NCBI GenBank assembly: GCA_024529925.1
Contig: JAFEUB010000436.1
Coordinates: 1-64,000 of the forward strand
Source of the DNA: Ophthalmolycus amberensis
Taxonomy: Eukaryota; Chordata; Actinopteri; Perciformes; Zoarcidae
Length of the DNA: 64,000 nucleotides
Direction of reading: 5' to 3'
Below are positions 48,391 to 60,117 of this stretch, one piece after another. The translations under genes and the position numbers were made by a program. Every line of letters starts with the position of its first letter. Position 1 is the first letter of the stretch. The notes below the pieces were generated by a model. The model worked only from the letters and a program-made list of their open reading frames with translations, did not search any database and had not been told where the DNA came from.

Positions 48391-50182
48391 TCAGTTGATT
48401 TATCTACCGGCTGTCCTCGGGACCCCCTCCTCCACCGCTCTATAAATTACCCCTGAGGTAAGATTAAAGCCTTTATTATTACCCGGCAGGTACAGGAGCT
48501 TCTGCAACAACCTCTCCCAAAGTCAAAGCCTGGACACAATGCCCCGACTGGACTCTGCATCTGCTGGTGAGATATGTAAGAATGTTAATTATGTGGCTGT
48601 GAACAGTCAAGGGTAGTTAGGCATGTGGTTAAGTGAGGCGCCTCGTCTAAATGATGTGGGGTACTTTAAGATGCAGGTCTTTAGGTGCTGCTTTCTCCAA
48701 TCATTTCACTTCCTTTTTGGTTTTCCTTTTACATGCACAGTCTGCTGTTCTGCTTATTGAGGACAATAAAGCAGCTGAATTCAAATTTCAGCTCTAAATC
48801 TGAGTGACTTCCCCCCATATTAAACTGGCTGCTGTGGCCTGGAAACATCTTTTCAGGAGAGCCTTTTCAACATGGGCGTTGAATATAGACGGGGCAGGCA
48901 GTGTGGTTGCACTGGGGCCCTTAGGGTGGGGGGGGGGGGGTCTCCCATAGAGAGAGAATGGGCTCCGCAACAATGTGCTTGGTAGAGAACGGATTCAGAT
49001 TGCAACCTCGGAAATATCCCAAATGTTTTAAAGAAGATCTTGTGTTACATTAAAAACGGTACCATGCCATTGGAAGCAATCTACGACAAAATGAGATGGT
49101 TATAAACTATGAAAAATATTTCATTAAATGAAGAATTTCTTGCTAATTTTGCCACAAAATCTGTCAAGACTGCACAGATCACACCAGCAAGCCAAACAGT
49201 CGGTCTTGCCATTGAAAGATAAATGCGAAAGTAAGTTACATCATAATGTCGTGCAACGGGGTCCGTCATTACTTACTTATTACCACCGCATCGCCAGCGC
49301 ATTAAACTAGAGCAGTGGAATATTCTATTCATGTATTCATGTAAACAAAGTGTCTCAGCTGCAGAAAGTACAGGAATTATAATTCCTTAAACATTACTGA
49401 CCCCCCACATCAGCACATCAGCCAATACAAACTCGTGATTCTTCAGACTCCCTGCTTTCCAATGTGACAAAAACAGATCTAAATGAGTCTCTTAGAGCTA
49501 AAGCAACATACGGACAACAAATGGGAAAATGTCACTTGGACTTGCAGTGTGTGGATTTGTGGAGTTTCATTTCTATCGAATAATCAGCCGATCAAAGCTG
49601 GAAAGCTTCTTGTAAACTCCTGATTCACTTTAGACGGGTCCATCAGGAGATCATTTTTTTTGAAAAGGGCTTTCAGAAGACTTACACATTTTATTCCACA
49701 TATAAAGGAAAATGCTCCTTTTATTCATTTCTATTTTCCCGGGATGCCCACCCTCTCTGAGCACACTTAGTGTCTCCAGTTGAGTCAAAGGTGTTGTTAT
49801 TGTCTGTTACCAGCACTCTTGACCTCAGTGGTCGTCTCCTGAGTAGTCGTCGTCTTTCCCAACGGAACCATCTTCATCAAATTCATGTTCACTAGATTCA
49901 GAGGGATACTGAAGAATCTGCTGGTAGTCATCTCCTGTTTAATAGATGCAGGAGTATCCTGATACTTACTTACAAGAAAGAGAAAAAGGCTGATAATCCA
50001 GATTTATTTTCATCAACTAAACCCAAAGGAAGAACCCAAACCAACCAATGAATTGGTACTGATGCTACGTATTGTCTATGTATCCAAAGCCCGATACGTC
50101 TTCTTCCAGAGCTCCATTGTTGTCCGAAAACTATTAAAAAGACATCAATGAAAGAAAGATGTAGAATAACACCAGCCTTATC
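48391..50182. other. Unannotated sequence with a G13 tract
   Basis: A G13 run lies at 48928-48940. No gene, array or element recognised in the remaining 1.8 kb. Confidence 0.4.
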
Positions 50183-50345
50183 CTTTAAAGGTGTAATGTG
50201 TAAGATATTGCCAGTTTTAGTTTCAAACAATCAAAAATATAACTAGCATTTCCCCAACAACAAGAGGCTGCAGTGTTGCCGTCTATGTATTGTGTTGCAG
50301 AGATATCTAGTGAAACGAGTATGCTAACCAGCTAGATCCAGCCCG
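50183..50345 (+). repeat. Probable teleost dispersed repeat fragment
   Basis: CCTTTAAAGGTGTAATGTGT then GTTTCAAACAATCAAAAATA, AACAACAAGAGGCTGC and GTTGCAGAGATATCTAGTGA. The first phrase is loosely like the MITE end at 30.3 kb. Assigned from memory of similar fish repeats. Confidence 0.4.
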
Positions 50346-52800
50346 TCCTGAACCACTTGTACCAACATGTCCAACATGAGAGAACGAAGAAGTAAAGCTG
50401 CACCGAGAGCTTGTTAATCCCATTAAAGAGGTACAAGGACCGTTTCAGTTTTAAAAGTTTGGTAATTGGTTTAAATCCAAAGTGGCAGAAATGAGAAAAC
50501 GACTTGCACCATCACCTCCTTAACGCTGGAGATTAGAGCGAGCAGCAGCTCCAGGAGTCTTAGCTAACCCCAGTTAGCACTTAGCTTGAACTCAGCCAGT
50601 GCTATTTTTGGGAAACTGTGAGCAATGGAAATGGCATGGGGTCACGGAAAAGGCCAAGTATTGAATTTCGGCGTAACATAGGAAAGGATATCGGCGGGTA
50701 AGAGGAAAAATCATCTGCCTTCAAATCTCATCCTTTTTGAGAACTTTTCTTTTTGGTGTTTTCTCAAAGTTTCATCACCATTTTCTCTCTGGAGGGCATC
50801 AGGTGATTTATCATCACACTCACTGACTCATATACCCAACATCTGGATTGCAGTGGTCATATAACCGGTGGCGGGGCACAGCTGCATCCATTGGATGAGA
50901 CCCTATCGGCCCCTGAGGGCCAAGCAGGTGTTTGCTACAGTAGAAACAACTAAATTGAGCAGGTGGGAAAAGATAGTAAAAATACACAACTGGAGTATCA
51001 AACACCATAAAACATATATCAGAATAAGCATCAAAGGTTCATTGCCGTACAGATCGTTGCAATGAAAGACAGATAATCGTGTGCTGAAACTGCTGATGGA
51101 GTCACTTAAAGTTTGGACTTTCTCCCGTTACTGTGGGAGAAGTTCTTTCATGGTTCTAGGATTACCCAGAGTTCCCTCAAATATTACCTTTCCATCTGGA
51201 TAACTGACTGAAATGGGCCAGTGTTTATGTGGAAAATCGAATTACCTCCCCTCCCCTGGTTATACTAACGCTGCTCAGAGCGGCCTACAGGCTGCTGATA
51301 AACCCGGGGCAACATAAACTGGAGATGGTCCTTGCAACAGGCAACAAAACGAGCCGCGGGGCCCCTGGAAAATGGATTCAGAACTTTCAGGAAATAAGAC
51401 GTTCCAATGTGAAATGTGCAAATGATTGTCCTCCCCCGGCAATGCCATCCAGACAGAGCGTTCCCTCTCCCCTCTCTTCTCTGCAGCGGCCATGTTTCTA
51501 CTATCCTGACTGGCGTGAACATGAGGAGGCCCGGGAAGATGCACTCCTTCAACGCGGCCGGTTCCAAAAGAGGTCACGCAAGCAAAGTAAAGAGCATCCG
51601 ACCTGCAGGGAGACAATGAGCAGCGGGGAGACCATGTGCGTTATCACGGTGACCTCATCTCCATCTTCAGCACTTAGCTGAATAAAGCGGCTGGCGTGCC
51701 CGTGACAGCGAGCTTTCCCCCTCAGACGGGCAGAAGGAGTCGGTGGAAATCAAGCAGATTTCCGTCGGGTTCGCAGCAATCAGCTTAAAGACGGACGCGC
51801 TGTCCAACCTCCAACGGGACGTCATCAGCTTTCAAACCCTGCTGATGCGAGCGGCTGTTCTCTTGTGTTTCTGCACTTATGAGGATCAATTTGATGAAAG
51901 GAGGGTTTAAAGTGTTCCTGTTTAGCTGCTACTTATATCTTTAATTAGCTTTAGTGTTGGATGTGGCTTTAGGATTTAGACGCAGTCAACATTAAGATAA
52001 AGTCAGCGCAGATAATAATATTCCTATATATTGATATGAGGCGTATCTCTTCTCTGTAAGGTTCTCCATACGACATTCAGAGCATTAATGTCGCAGTAAA
52101 GAACTATTATCTGTGTAAAGATGAAGAGGAGCAATGTCTCTCTGAGCAGAGAGAACATTTTACTTCCAAACACACGCAAACAGATTATTGAATGATACAA
52201 ACAGGTATTCAAAATGTACAAAATGATTGTGAACCTGGCATTATACAGACAGGATATCGGTTTTGGAAACTTATCAGCAAATACTTAATAAGTTAATGTG
52301 TCGGTTGCATATTGAAACATAACATTTTAAAAACAGTATTCCACTGGGGACGTTTGTTGGTGATATTAACTTGTTGAACTGTGACGTCTCCCCTTAATGT
52401 AACATCAGCATGTGCATCAATGTATGTACAGTATGTTCATAAAGTAACTGAGCATCTGTTCAGCAGTCAATCCGTCCCACAACACTGCCCTCCTCACTGT
52501 TTCTATCAATCATAAATCATCATGAATAAGAAAACACACATCCATACTGCACAGGTTCCCCCTCAGGGATCAATCATCCCCCCCTGGTCTCTGACAGGTC
52601 ACAGGAGAATGTGTTGTATAATGTATTCTGTGACCTCTGACCTCGGTTGTGATTCAGTAAATGAAGCTGACTTTCGGACCATACAAATGAAAGAAATGAT
52701 TTATTCACAGATCAAATCTCGATTTGTATTACCGTGGGGTGAATGAAGTGTAGCGGTCCTCCAGAGCTCGCCCATCTCTGAAGGATTCCCCTCGGAGTCC
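50346..52800. other. Repeat-poor unannotated sequence
   Basis: No arrays or recognised elements. The GC-richer interval 51230-51860 has overlapping open frames on both strands (to 150 codons) but no domain or splice structure I can defend. Confidence 0.4.
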
Positions 52801-52990
52801 AGTGAAAACCAATTCACCCTCCACTTGATGAATCCTCAGAGGTCCCTGCAGAGGGCCGGACAGACAGCATTTATCTCCCTCTAGACCTCTATGAAAGCCC
52901 AATAAATTACCTCCTCCTGCATGAATTAGTAAGCACTGTAATCTATACGGAGGACATTAACATACTGAGCCCCCCGAGTCCTTCTTCTCC
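52801..52990. other. Candidate conserved noncoding segment
   Basis: Balanced, non-repetitive sequence with CCCAATAAATTACCTCCTCC and TGCATGAATTAGTAAGCACT (TAATT/ATTA cores). It lies in the repeat-poor 50.4-55.8 kb tract. Proposed from texture only. Confidence 0.22.
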
Positions 52991-53348
52991 TCACAGAGCT
53001 AAATCTCCAGGCAGCAGCAGCGGGTTCATTTATTCATGAAGGGGCCTGTGGTCTGGTGTGGACGCCTGGAGGAGGGTCATCAACGGCAGCGGCGAGGATG
53101 CTGCGTGGAGACTCGGTTAAACCAGACGCTGCATTAAAGACGACATCCTGTCACGGGAACGGAGTGTGTGATGCACATCCAAAGACAAATGGTTCTTTCC
53201 AAACATTTCCTTGGCAGCATTGGATGACCCAGCCTCATCTCATTTAAGTAAAAAAAAAAAAAAGCACCGAAAAAAAGCATCGTAGAGCATCAAATAATAT
53301 GACAATTTTACAAGTGGTGCGGTGCTCGAAAGATGATGAAATTTAACG
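52991..53348. other. Unannotated sequence
   Basis: A13 run near 53250, nothing else recognised. Confidence 0.35.
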
Positions 53349-53494
53349 CTACACACACACACACCGTCAGTACACACACACCGTCAGTACACACACACAC
53401 ACCGTCAGTACACACACACACACACACACCGTCAGTACACACACACACACCGTCAGTACACACACACACCGTCAGTACACACACACACACCGTC

Positions 53495-53527
<33 letters not shown>
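53349..53527. repeat. Compound (CA)n with CCGTCAGTA punctuation
   Basis: CA runs of varying length separated by CCGTCAGTACACAC, seven times. The unit is therefore 15 to 27 bp with variable CA length, a microsatellite turning into a minisatellite. Cys-Val frames on the minus strand are artefacts. Confidence 0.95.
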
Positions 53528-53528
<1 letters not shown>

Positions 53529-53978
53529 GTCCTGCAACAACAGAGCTGTAGTGACCTACCGTCGCCAACGTCTGTCATTTTAACCAGTGACAGCAGCATT
53601 ATCAGCTATAAATCATTTATTTCTTTCATAAAATATTGTCCTCTGGGGAAAGTCCATTGCTATTATTCCTCTTAGCGTTCAGCTTTGTTCCCTTTGGTCC
53701 ACATTGGAGCTGCAAAACAAGGCCATTTAATACAACAGCTGTGCTTCAAAAGGCACGGGTCAGGCCTGTAATGTAAGAGTGGTAATCATTTTCTCTCAGC
53801 TTTCATTGAAAGTTTAAAGGCGGGAAGTTATTTCTATCACAAAAACAATCAGACGTGGAAGCGAAGGAAATAAGATCATAGGAGGATCAGATCTTTCTTC
53901 GAGACAAGAGCTTATTACATTTGGAGGAGATATGAGGAGGGTGAAGTATTTCATGAAGATGTGATATTTCAGTTTGTG
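53528..53978. other. Unannotated sequence
   Basis: AT-rich, nothing recognised. Confidence 0.35.
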
Positions 53979-54572
53979 ATGGAGCATCGGGACCAGAGAG
54001 GAAACACTGTGGGCGACAGGACGGAGCCTCTGAGGGAGCTTTCCAAACCGGCCCCGTCGTACATATTCATATCGTCAGAACACCATCCACACGGAGATGA
54101 GCCAAGTCCCGTAATGACCTCGGCCATTAATGACACCATCAGTGTAACAGATTCTCCGTCAACATTAGCGCCCGTCCTCGGGCAGCCTCATCTCGTTTCC
54201 ATCCAGATTCATCGTCGGTCTGGACGCTCTGTGTTTTCCAGCAACACGGTATGGACGGACACGTCCCTGAACACAGGCAGCATTCACAGACGCAGGCCAC
54301 GTGTGATTGATGAGCAGCATCCAGCGGCTGTTGCTATGTCACCTTATACAGAATCACGCAAGTGGGAGGGACACAGTTCCAAGGCGACCAATGAGATCAC
54401 TCGGCCTAATCTGGAGGAGAAAAAGACTGCAACACATATAAAAACTGGGAATGGGCTCGTTAAAAAAAGTCCCAGGACATCACTTCTGCAGAGGGCGCGA
54501 GGACAATGCGCTCGTAAAAAACACCAAACAGTAAAAATATTGAAATCAAGTTCTGGAAGTGAAACCGCATGA
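53979..54572 (+). CDS. Unsupported open frame, 197 codons
   Basis: The longest non-repeat open frame beginning with ATG in the window. I do not recognise the product. The peptide is hydrophilic and Ser/Thr/Arg/Lys-rich, with a basic C-terminal third, no signal peptide, no membrane segment and no known motif. It lies in a repeat-poor interval whose CpG content is a little above its surroundings. A frame of this length is near what chance gives in 64 kb of six-frame sequence, so this is more likely noncoding. It ends 10 bp before a GGA tract. Confidence 0.12.
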   Translation: MEHRDQRGNTVGDRTEPLRELSKPAPSYIFISSEHHPHGDEPSPVMTSAINDTISVTDSPSTLAPVLGQPHLVSIQIHRRSGRSVFSSNTVWTDTSLNTGSIHRRRPRVIDEQHPAAVAMSPYTESRKWEGHSSKATNEITRPNLEEKKTATHIKTGNGLVKKSPRTSLLQRARGQCARKKHQTVKILKSSSGSETA

Positions 54573-54581
54573 GTGAGCAAA

Positions 54582-54608
54582 AGGAGGAGGAGGAGGAGGA
54601 GGAAGAGG
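54582..54608. repeat. (GGA)n microsatellite
   Basis: Nine AGG triplets, the last interrupted by AAG. Confidence 0.92.
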
Positions 54609-55136
54609 CGGAGCTATTTAGCTGTTTACCCTCCGCAGTAATGAGACAGGGCTGGAGAGAATCACTCCATTAGCACGAAGACGCAGGTTCATCATGTCGC
54701 GCACCGACTGCGCTCCTCTGAATATACAAACACGGACGCTAATTAGATCAGAAGGATTCCCGCACAGACCGAAATGACAGAATTAATAATCTGCTCTCAT
54801 GTTTCGGACACAAAGTGTAGAGTCCTTCTGCCTCATCACGAGAGCACAGCGAGTCCAGCAGGCGGGAGGACTGGACTCTGACGACACACGAGCTTTGCTG
54901 CAGAATAACGCGCTACAATAAAATACACAAAATGATGACGCACTATTCTCAATGAGGACATTTCTTAAAAATATTATTTAAAAGAAAAAAGATTGAGGTC
55001 AAGCCATGCATCTTAAAATAAAACAAAGTGAAGCGATTGTTTTCTTTAAAATAAACAAAAACAAATTCGTAAGTTGTTTCCTCTAAATTTAGCGCTTTAA
55101 TCTCAGAGAATCTCTGAATCTGTTCTTGGACAATGA
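54609..55136. other. Unannotated sequence
   Basis: 54660-54800 is high-complexity and may be a regulatory segment. 54940-55090 is AT-rich. No gene. Confidence 0.35.
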
Positions 55137-55153
55137 CCCCCCCCCCCCCCCCC
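55137..55153. repeat. C17 homopolymer
   Basis: Seventeen consecutive C. Confidence 0.95.
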
Positions 55154-55479
55154 AACTCTCTTTGTCATTATTATTATAACCATAGGAGTTTCTAGGATGA
55201 TTAAATAATATGAATTTGTCAACATATCTTAATTCAGTAACACAAATGTCTACGTACACATACTTTATATATATTCATATCTCTGCATTTATTTCCCTTT
55301 CAGGTGACACTCAGCTTTGTGCTCACATACTTGGCCAATAAAGCTGATTCTGATTTTAAAGGGTGATTTGGTTACATCTAAACGTATCAGTTATTAGTAA
55401 TACTGTTGCTGGAAATGGAAACTTAATAACATACACAAATAAATACACACACCCTGATGTCAATAATGTCAATAAGTCG
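55154..55479. other. Unannotated AT-rich sequence
   Basis: Nothing recognised. Confidence 0.35.
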
Positions 55480-55790
55480 GCAGCCTGCAGCCAGATGCTG
55501 GTGTGTGGAGGAAGACTCTGCAAACATTTGCCCCAATGATTTGTGCTCTGAGGGCGTTTGGAAAGTGCTCACATGTTTGGAAGCTAATGGTAGTGAAGCT
55601 AATGGGCATATTGATTGCTTTTCAATTGGGGAGCCAGCAGCCTCCCAAATTAGATGTTTTCAGCGGCTCAATTTATCATCGAGAGGCGCGCATTGTCAGG
55701 CTGGAGGAGTTTGAACAACACATCACACCGGCGTGATTCAACTGCCGATGCTGCGAAGGGCCGGGTGCTAAACGCAGCACAGACCCGGGG
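55480..55790. other. Candidate conserved noncoding segment
   Basis: The best regulatory-looking stretch in the window: AGCTAATGGGCATATTGATT, TTTTCAATTGGGGAGCC, CAAATTAGATG and CTCAATTTATCATCGAG in 130 bp, with many homeodomain-type ATTA/ATTG cores and no repeat structure. Open frames in all three plus-strand phases cross it, as often seen over unique GC-balanced DNA. Conservation has not been tested. Confidence 0.28.
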
Positions 55791-56119
55791 TTATATTTAC
55801 AGACGCACATGGGAGATGTGTCTGGAAAAGCAACACACACATTTCTAAATGAAAATTCTTTGAAAAGAATGCATTCCTCTTACAGAGGGATGGATGGCCA
55901 GGGATTCAATTACACAGGCTGCTCTCATCCAGCATACCTACATTAAGTAATGCGCAGTGATTCACAGATTTGTATCTTGCATGTTATCCACGTAATCTTG
56001 AACGAGGAATTATAAAAGACAGAAAGAGCACAGAGCAGGTGAGAGTGGAGGTGAATGGGTCCAACAAACAGATCTTTCATCCGGGAGAACGTGTGAAACG
56101 AGGAGTCAACGTTGATGCT
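55791..56119. other. Unannotated sequence
   Basis: Nothing recognised. Confidence 0.35.
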
Positions 56120-56845
56120 TTCGTCACGTAACTGACGGAGTAACTTGTGATTATTTCAACACAAACAATGTTTTCCTCAACCTAACAAAGTAATGTTGTT
56201 GCTTTAACCTAACTAAGTAGTTGAGTTGCCTAAACCGAAATAGGTTTCCTGTGAAGACAGGAGTTTATTTTGAAAAGACCAAAGACGAGTGGAAATTGAC
56301 GTGTTGCTGGACTTTCGTAGGAGAACGCACTAAAGATGAAGAGTAACTTTTCATAAGATATCATACTAACAGCTATCATACTAACAGCTATCATACTAAC
56401 AGATATCATACTAACAGCTATCATACTAACAGATATCATACTAACAGCTATCATACTAACAGCTATCATACTAACAGCTATCATACTAACAGATATCATA
56501 CTAACAGATATCGTACTAACAGATATCGTACTAACATATATCGTACTAACAGATATCGTACTAACATATATCGTACTAACAGCTATCGTACTAACGGATA
56601 TGGTACTAACGGATATCGTGCTAACGGATATCGTGCTAACGGATATCGTGCTAACGGATATCGTACTAACGGATATCGTGCTAACGGATACCGTACTAAC
56701 GGCTATCGTACTAACGGATATCGTACTAACGGCTATCGTACTAACGGATATCGTACCAACGGATATCGTACTAACGGCTATCGTACTAACGGATATCGTA
56801 CTAACGGATATCATACTAACGGCTCTATGAGGATATGTAGAAGTA
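56120..56845 (-). mobile_element. Family T copy carrying a 15-bp array
   Basis: Left part in the same orientation as 45043-45300: AACCTAACAAAGTAATGTTG, CCTAACTAAGTAGTTGAG, TTTCCTGTGAAGACAGGAGT, ACGTGTTGCTGGACTTTCGT. The 27 bases at 56181-56207 are the exact reverse complement of the last unit (19554-19580) of the 18.4-kb array. The right end is TATGAGGATATG. Between them lies the 31-copy 15-bp array. Confidence 0.72.
56356..56820. repeat. 15-bp minisatellite, 31 copies
   Basis: Exactly 31 units of 15 bp (465 bp). Left units are AGMTATCATACTAAC. After about ten units CAT becomes CGT, and from about unit 16 the first base becomes G, giving GGATATCGTACTAAC. The final unit reverts to CAT. This ordered change shows the array grew by local duplication from its edges or middle. 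Frames are open on both strands because 15 is divisible by three. No coding role. Confidence 0.97.
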
Positions 56846-58126
56846 CAACAGGACTGATTTCAGCTGTTTTGTTTCTTCTCCCTGCAGCTTTATGTTTGGT
56901 TCTCATGAAAGTGAAGAGATGCCGTTTCAATCCTTGTCAGACAACAGAAGCAGCACCCTGGAGTTGACGACATCGTTCTAGTTCTACTGCAGCAGAGCTG
57001 TGGTTGGTTTGGGAATGAGAACAATGAGAGTCGAGGACAAAGCAGCAAAATGTAAACGTTACATCCTCAAAGAGGCTCGTTGTGACCAAAAAGCCAAGAA
57101 GATTATTCAAATTGTCGTTTGTTGTTCTGCCTTCACCCCAAAACAACTGAGATGAATGGAATTACCTCTGTGCTGCTTTACATACTAAAGAGATGCTACG
57201 CAGGAATCACTGAGATCAGTTTTCACCGAGAGTGACGAATAAACAGAATGAAACTGTTTACATTGTTTGCTCTTTTCTTGTTTGTAAAGACTTTGAGCTG
57301 CATGTTATGAAAAGGAGATACTAAAATAAAGTTTATTATTCGCATTATTAAAGCCATGTCAGGTAGTTTTATTTTGACATGAAAATGCCTCAGTAGCTCT
57401 GTAGAAGTCGATGTTATGTGTATATTTTAGTTTAAGGTTTTGACTGTTTTTATGTTTTTTCTGTAATGTTTGTTTGGAGATTGGAGTTATTAAAACAAAA
57501 CAAAGCGAAGTGATTCTCCAGTTTCCTTTAAAAGCATCGTTAGCAGCGCCGTTGGGAAGGAGCGGCTGATTAACACCAGGTGTGCCGCCTGATTGGCCTG
57601 TGACATCATCGGCCTAATTGAAGCAGCTGAGCGATCGGCTGACACACCTGCTGTCTATCAGCACCTCTACCTGCTCCTGCTGACAGCTTCAAAGGAAAAG
57701 CAAAAGCTTGAAACTGTAAATATTTTATGTTTAATGTTGTTAGTGAGTTTCTCTTAACGTGTTTGCTGCTGACTTATTAAATCATTTGTTTCCCTGCATT
57801 GTCTTATTCTATTTGAACTTGTCTACATTTGTTATTCTATAAATGACCGATTTGAATTGTATTCAAATGATCTTTTATTTGCTTTTTAGATGTTTAATGT
57901 GAAGCGCTTCAGATTGTCTTGTTGCTGGAAGATGTGCTAGCGGCTGATGAGCTCCTTTTTTCTTGCCGGGGTCTAAACTGGACCCGACTGCTCTGTCAAC
58001 AGGCGGTTCTATTGTTATTATAGTTTCTTGATGTATATCTTCTTGTTAATATCCTGAAAAACAATTTAGACTTTTAAATGTAATCATTTGACTTGGTTAT
58101 TCATTCAGTATAACAGGGAAAACAAC
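56846..58126. other. Unannotated AT-rich sequence
   Basis: No gene or repeat recognised in about 1.3 kb. Confidence 0.4.
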
Positions 58127-58470
58127 AGACCAGGTCTCAGACGGAACCAGAAGCTTCACTCTGCTAACACACCGTCTCAGACTGCATGTTTTATTCTGTC
58201 TCGTCCTCGGGTTGAAGCTCACCTGCGCTCCTTCTTGTTTTTGCAGCATCCTGAGGCTGCTTTTGTACATCGACTTGCATCACGTTGCACAGCCTTCAAA
58301 CATGTGTTTACATCCAGGGAAGGAAACCTTTTGTCTGTGGATGCTGATTTGAAGATAGTTGCTTCATGTTTGGTCTGCAGCCTGAGATTTTCTTTATTTT
58401 TACTCAGTAAATTAAAAGACCCAAATCAACTGGCTTTCAGCCCAAAGCTTATTGGTCCCTAGCAGGCCGA
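58127..58470 (+). repeat. Segment X, inverted mate at 63.0-63.27 kb
   Basis: AGACCAGGTCTCAGACGGAA, CCAGAAGCTTCACTCT, ATGTTTTATTCTGTCTCG, TGTACATCGACTTGCATCAC, TTTACATCCAGGGAAGGAAA and GATTTGAAGATAGTTGCTTC all recur in reverse complement at 63005-63267 in matching order. The 124-codon frame through it (58088-58462) has a counterpart in the mate with a different reading pattern, so it is repeat-derived and not a conserved gene. Confidence 0.75.
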
Positions 58471-58918
58471 GTGAAGTCAAAGCTTCATGTGTTAAAGCTG
58501 CATTCTCTCTAGTGTCCACCAGGGGGCGACTCCTCTGGTTGTATAGAAGTCTATGAGAAAATGACTCTACTTCTCTCTTGATTTATTACCTCAGTAAACA
58601 TTGTAAACATGAGTTCATGGTCTCAATCTCTAGTTTCAAGTCTTCTTCACTACAGCATGATGTTCATTTAGTACATTATGGTCCATTTAGAGTCAAACAG
58701 ACCATAAAGCAGGGGATGCTAACTGTGATTGACAGGTCGCGTCACTACGTCTCTCCTCCGCACTGCAAAAATGGGTCATCAGTTGTAAAAACAACAACAT
58801 GGAGATAATCGTAATCCAAGATGGCGATGGCGAAATCGCCAAACTCGAGGATTCAAAACGGAAGTCCACGAAACAATTGACGACGTCACGATGACTACGT
58901 CCACTTCCTACACACAGA
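58471..58918 (-). mobile_element. Family A copy, reverse orientation
   Basis: Reverse complement of the family order: tail (CTCTAGTGTCCACCAGGGGG), ATGAGAAAATGACTCTACTT, TTTAGTACATTATGGTCC, ATAAAGCAGGGGATGCTAAC, CGTAATCCAAGATGGCGATG and head (GACTACGTCCACTTCC). The hairpin stem has one substitution. Directly continuous with segment X on its left, as is the 62.6-kb copy with its own X. Confidence 0.8.
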
Positions 58919-59045
58919 CAATGTGTCAACACAGCACAGGAATGTTTTAGGTTTTATTACCGGAAGCGTTCGAGTAGTGTCAACCAATTACGGTTGAACG
59001 GGCTTTTGAGTGCAGGTAAACGGTCGGAGAGCAAAAGAGGCGACA

Positions 59046-59188
59046 CCATAGACATAAAACACAAGTAGAACGGACATTCCCATTCGAATCAATGTAGCAG
59101 GAAGGTCAGTGCGCCGGCCATTTGTATGTACCGTTGCCCTCACTGCAAACAGTTCAATGTCCGTTCTACTCCTATTCTATTTCTATGG
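59046..59188. mobile_element. 143-bp MITE with 33-bp terminal inverted repeats
   Basis: Left arm 59046-59078 starts CCATAGACATAAAACACAAG and ends AGAACGGACATT. The right arm 59156-59188 in reverse complement starts CCATAGAAATAGAATAGG and ends identically. The arms agree at 28 of 33 positions. The interior is 77 bp with no coding potential. No clear target-site duplication is visible. A short non-autonomous DNA transposon is the natural reading. Confidence 0.72.
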
Positions 59189-59884
59189 GCCGAAATGCAA
59201 TCTGACAGCCAATCAGCTATCACCCGAGGATGATAAGTAGTATTGTCCCGGATATCCGTAATCCAGATTACGGATAAATGCAGAAAAATGACTAAATCAA
59301 ACGTTTTATTTTTGTGCAAAAGAACAAAAAGTTATGAAGGCAAAAGAAGAAGACAAGGCTATTTATTGTGGAAAAAGTGCTGATATGTAATATTTTGTGC
59401 ATTATGTGTCTTCATGATACCTACAGTATCCTGTACAAACAATGAAGTACCGTAACACAATCATTGTAAGAGCTCATATTGGATGCTACACCCTGATTGA
59501 GATGTTGCTCCAGATAATCCAGACTGAGTCACCACCTGATCCTATAGATGGTGCTGCCTCACCGATAGGCTGCAGTAGCTCTCAAGATTAATGTTTGAAT
59601 TATAATTGGATTCATTTTTACATGGAATTTGGTAATTAAGAGACTGATGAATCTTGAATAAAGCGTGCAGGCCGGTTCCCTCAGCGCTCATGTTTTGATG
59701 ATTAATCTGAAAGTGAGGCGTTGTTCCACAGCCTCACAGTCAATCATTCTGTAATTTGGGGAGCAGGAACCTGCACGCGAGTATTACAGATGATCAGCAT
59801 GAGTGTCAGCACATGATACTCATGACACTGTAACTCCTCGTACCTTTTCGACAACAACAATTCTGCCTTTGCAAAGTTAAAGTA
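59189..59884. other. Unannotated AT-rich sequence
   Basis: 59560-59730 is non-repetitive with many ATTA cores and could be regulatory. Nothing definite. Confidence 0.35.
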
Positions 59885-60108
59885 TCTTATCCAAGCAACG
59901 TATCCTCGCACAATAGGTTCGTATTCTCCTCATTTTTCGTGTGTTTTTCTACAAAGGTCCAGCAACACGTGTCACTTTCTGCTCATTACATTCATACAGT
60001 CCTTAGAATAAAATCCTGTCTTCAGAGGAAACAACTTAGGTTAGGTTTAGGCAAAACTACTAGTTGAGTTGAGGAGGAGATCGTTGTTTGGGTTAAAATA
60101 ACGATGGA
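59885..60108 (+). mobile_element. Family T copy, unexpanded
   Basis: In order: CAACGTATCCTCGCAC, TCTACAAAGGTCCAGCAACA, ACATTCATACAGTCC, TCCTGTCTTCAGAGGAAAC, TTAGGTTAGGTTTAGGCAAA, GATCGTTGTTTGGGTTAAAA. This is the reverse complement of the 45.0-kb order. It ends within about 10 bp of a LINE fragment. Confidence 0.72.
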
Positions 60109-60117
60109 AGGACCGAT

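Noticed and set aside
56230..56830. 194-codon minus-strand and 76-codon plus-strand repetitive frames
   Set aside because: Read-through of the 15-bp array on both strands. No start context or flanking coding sequence.
58088..58462. 124-codon frame with a similar peptide at 63.1-63.3 kb
   Set aside because: Both derive from the inverted segment X. The mate has indels that break the correspondence.
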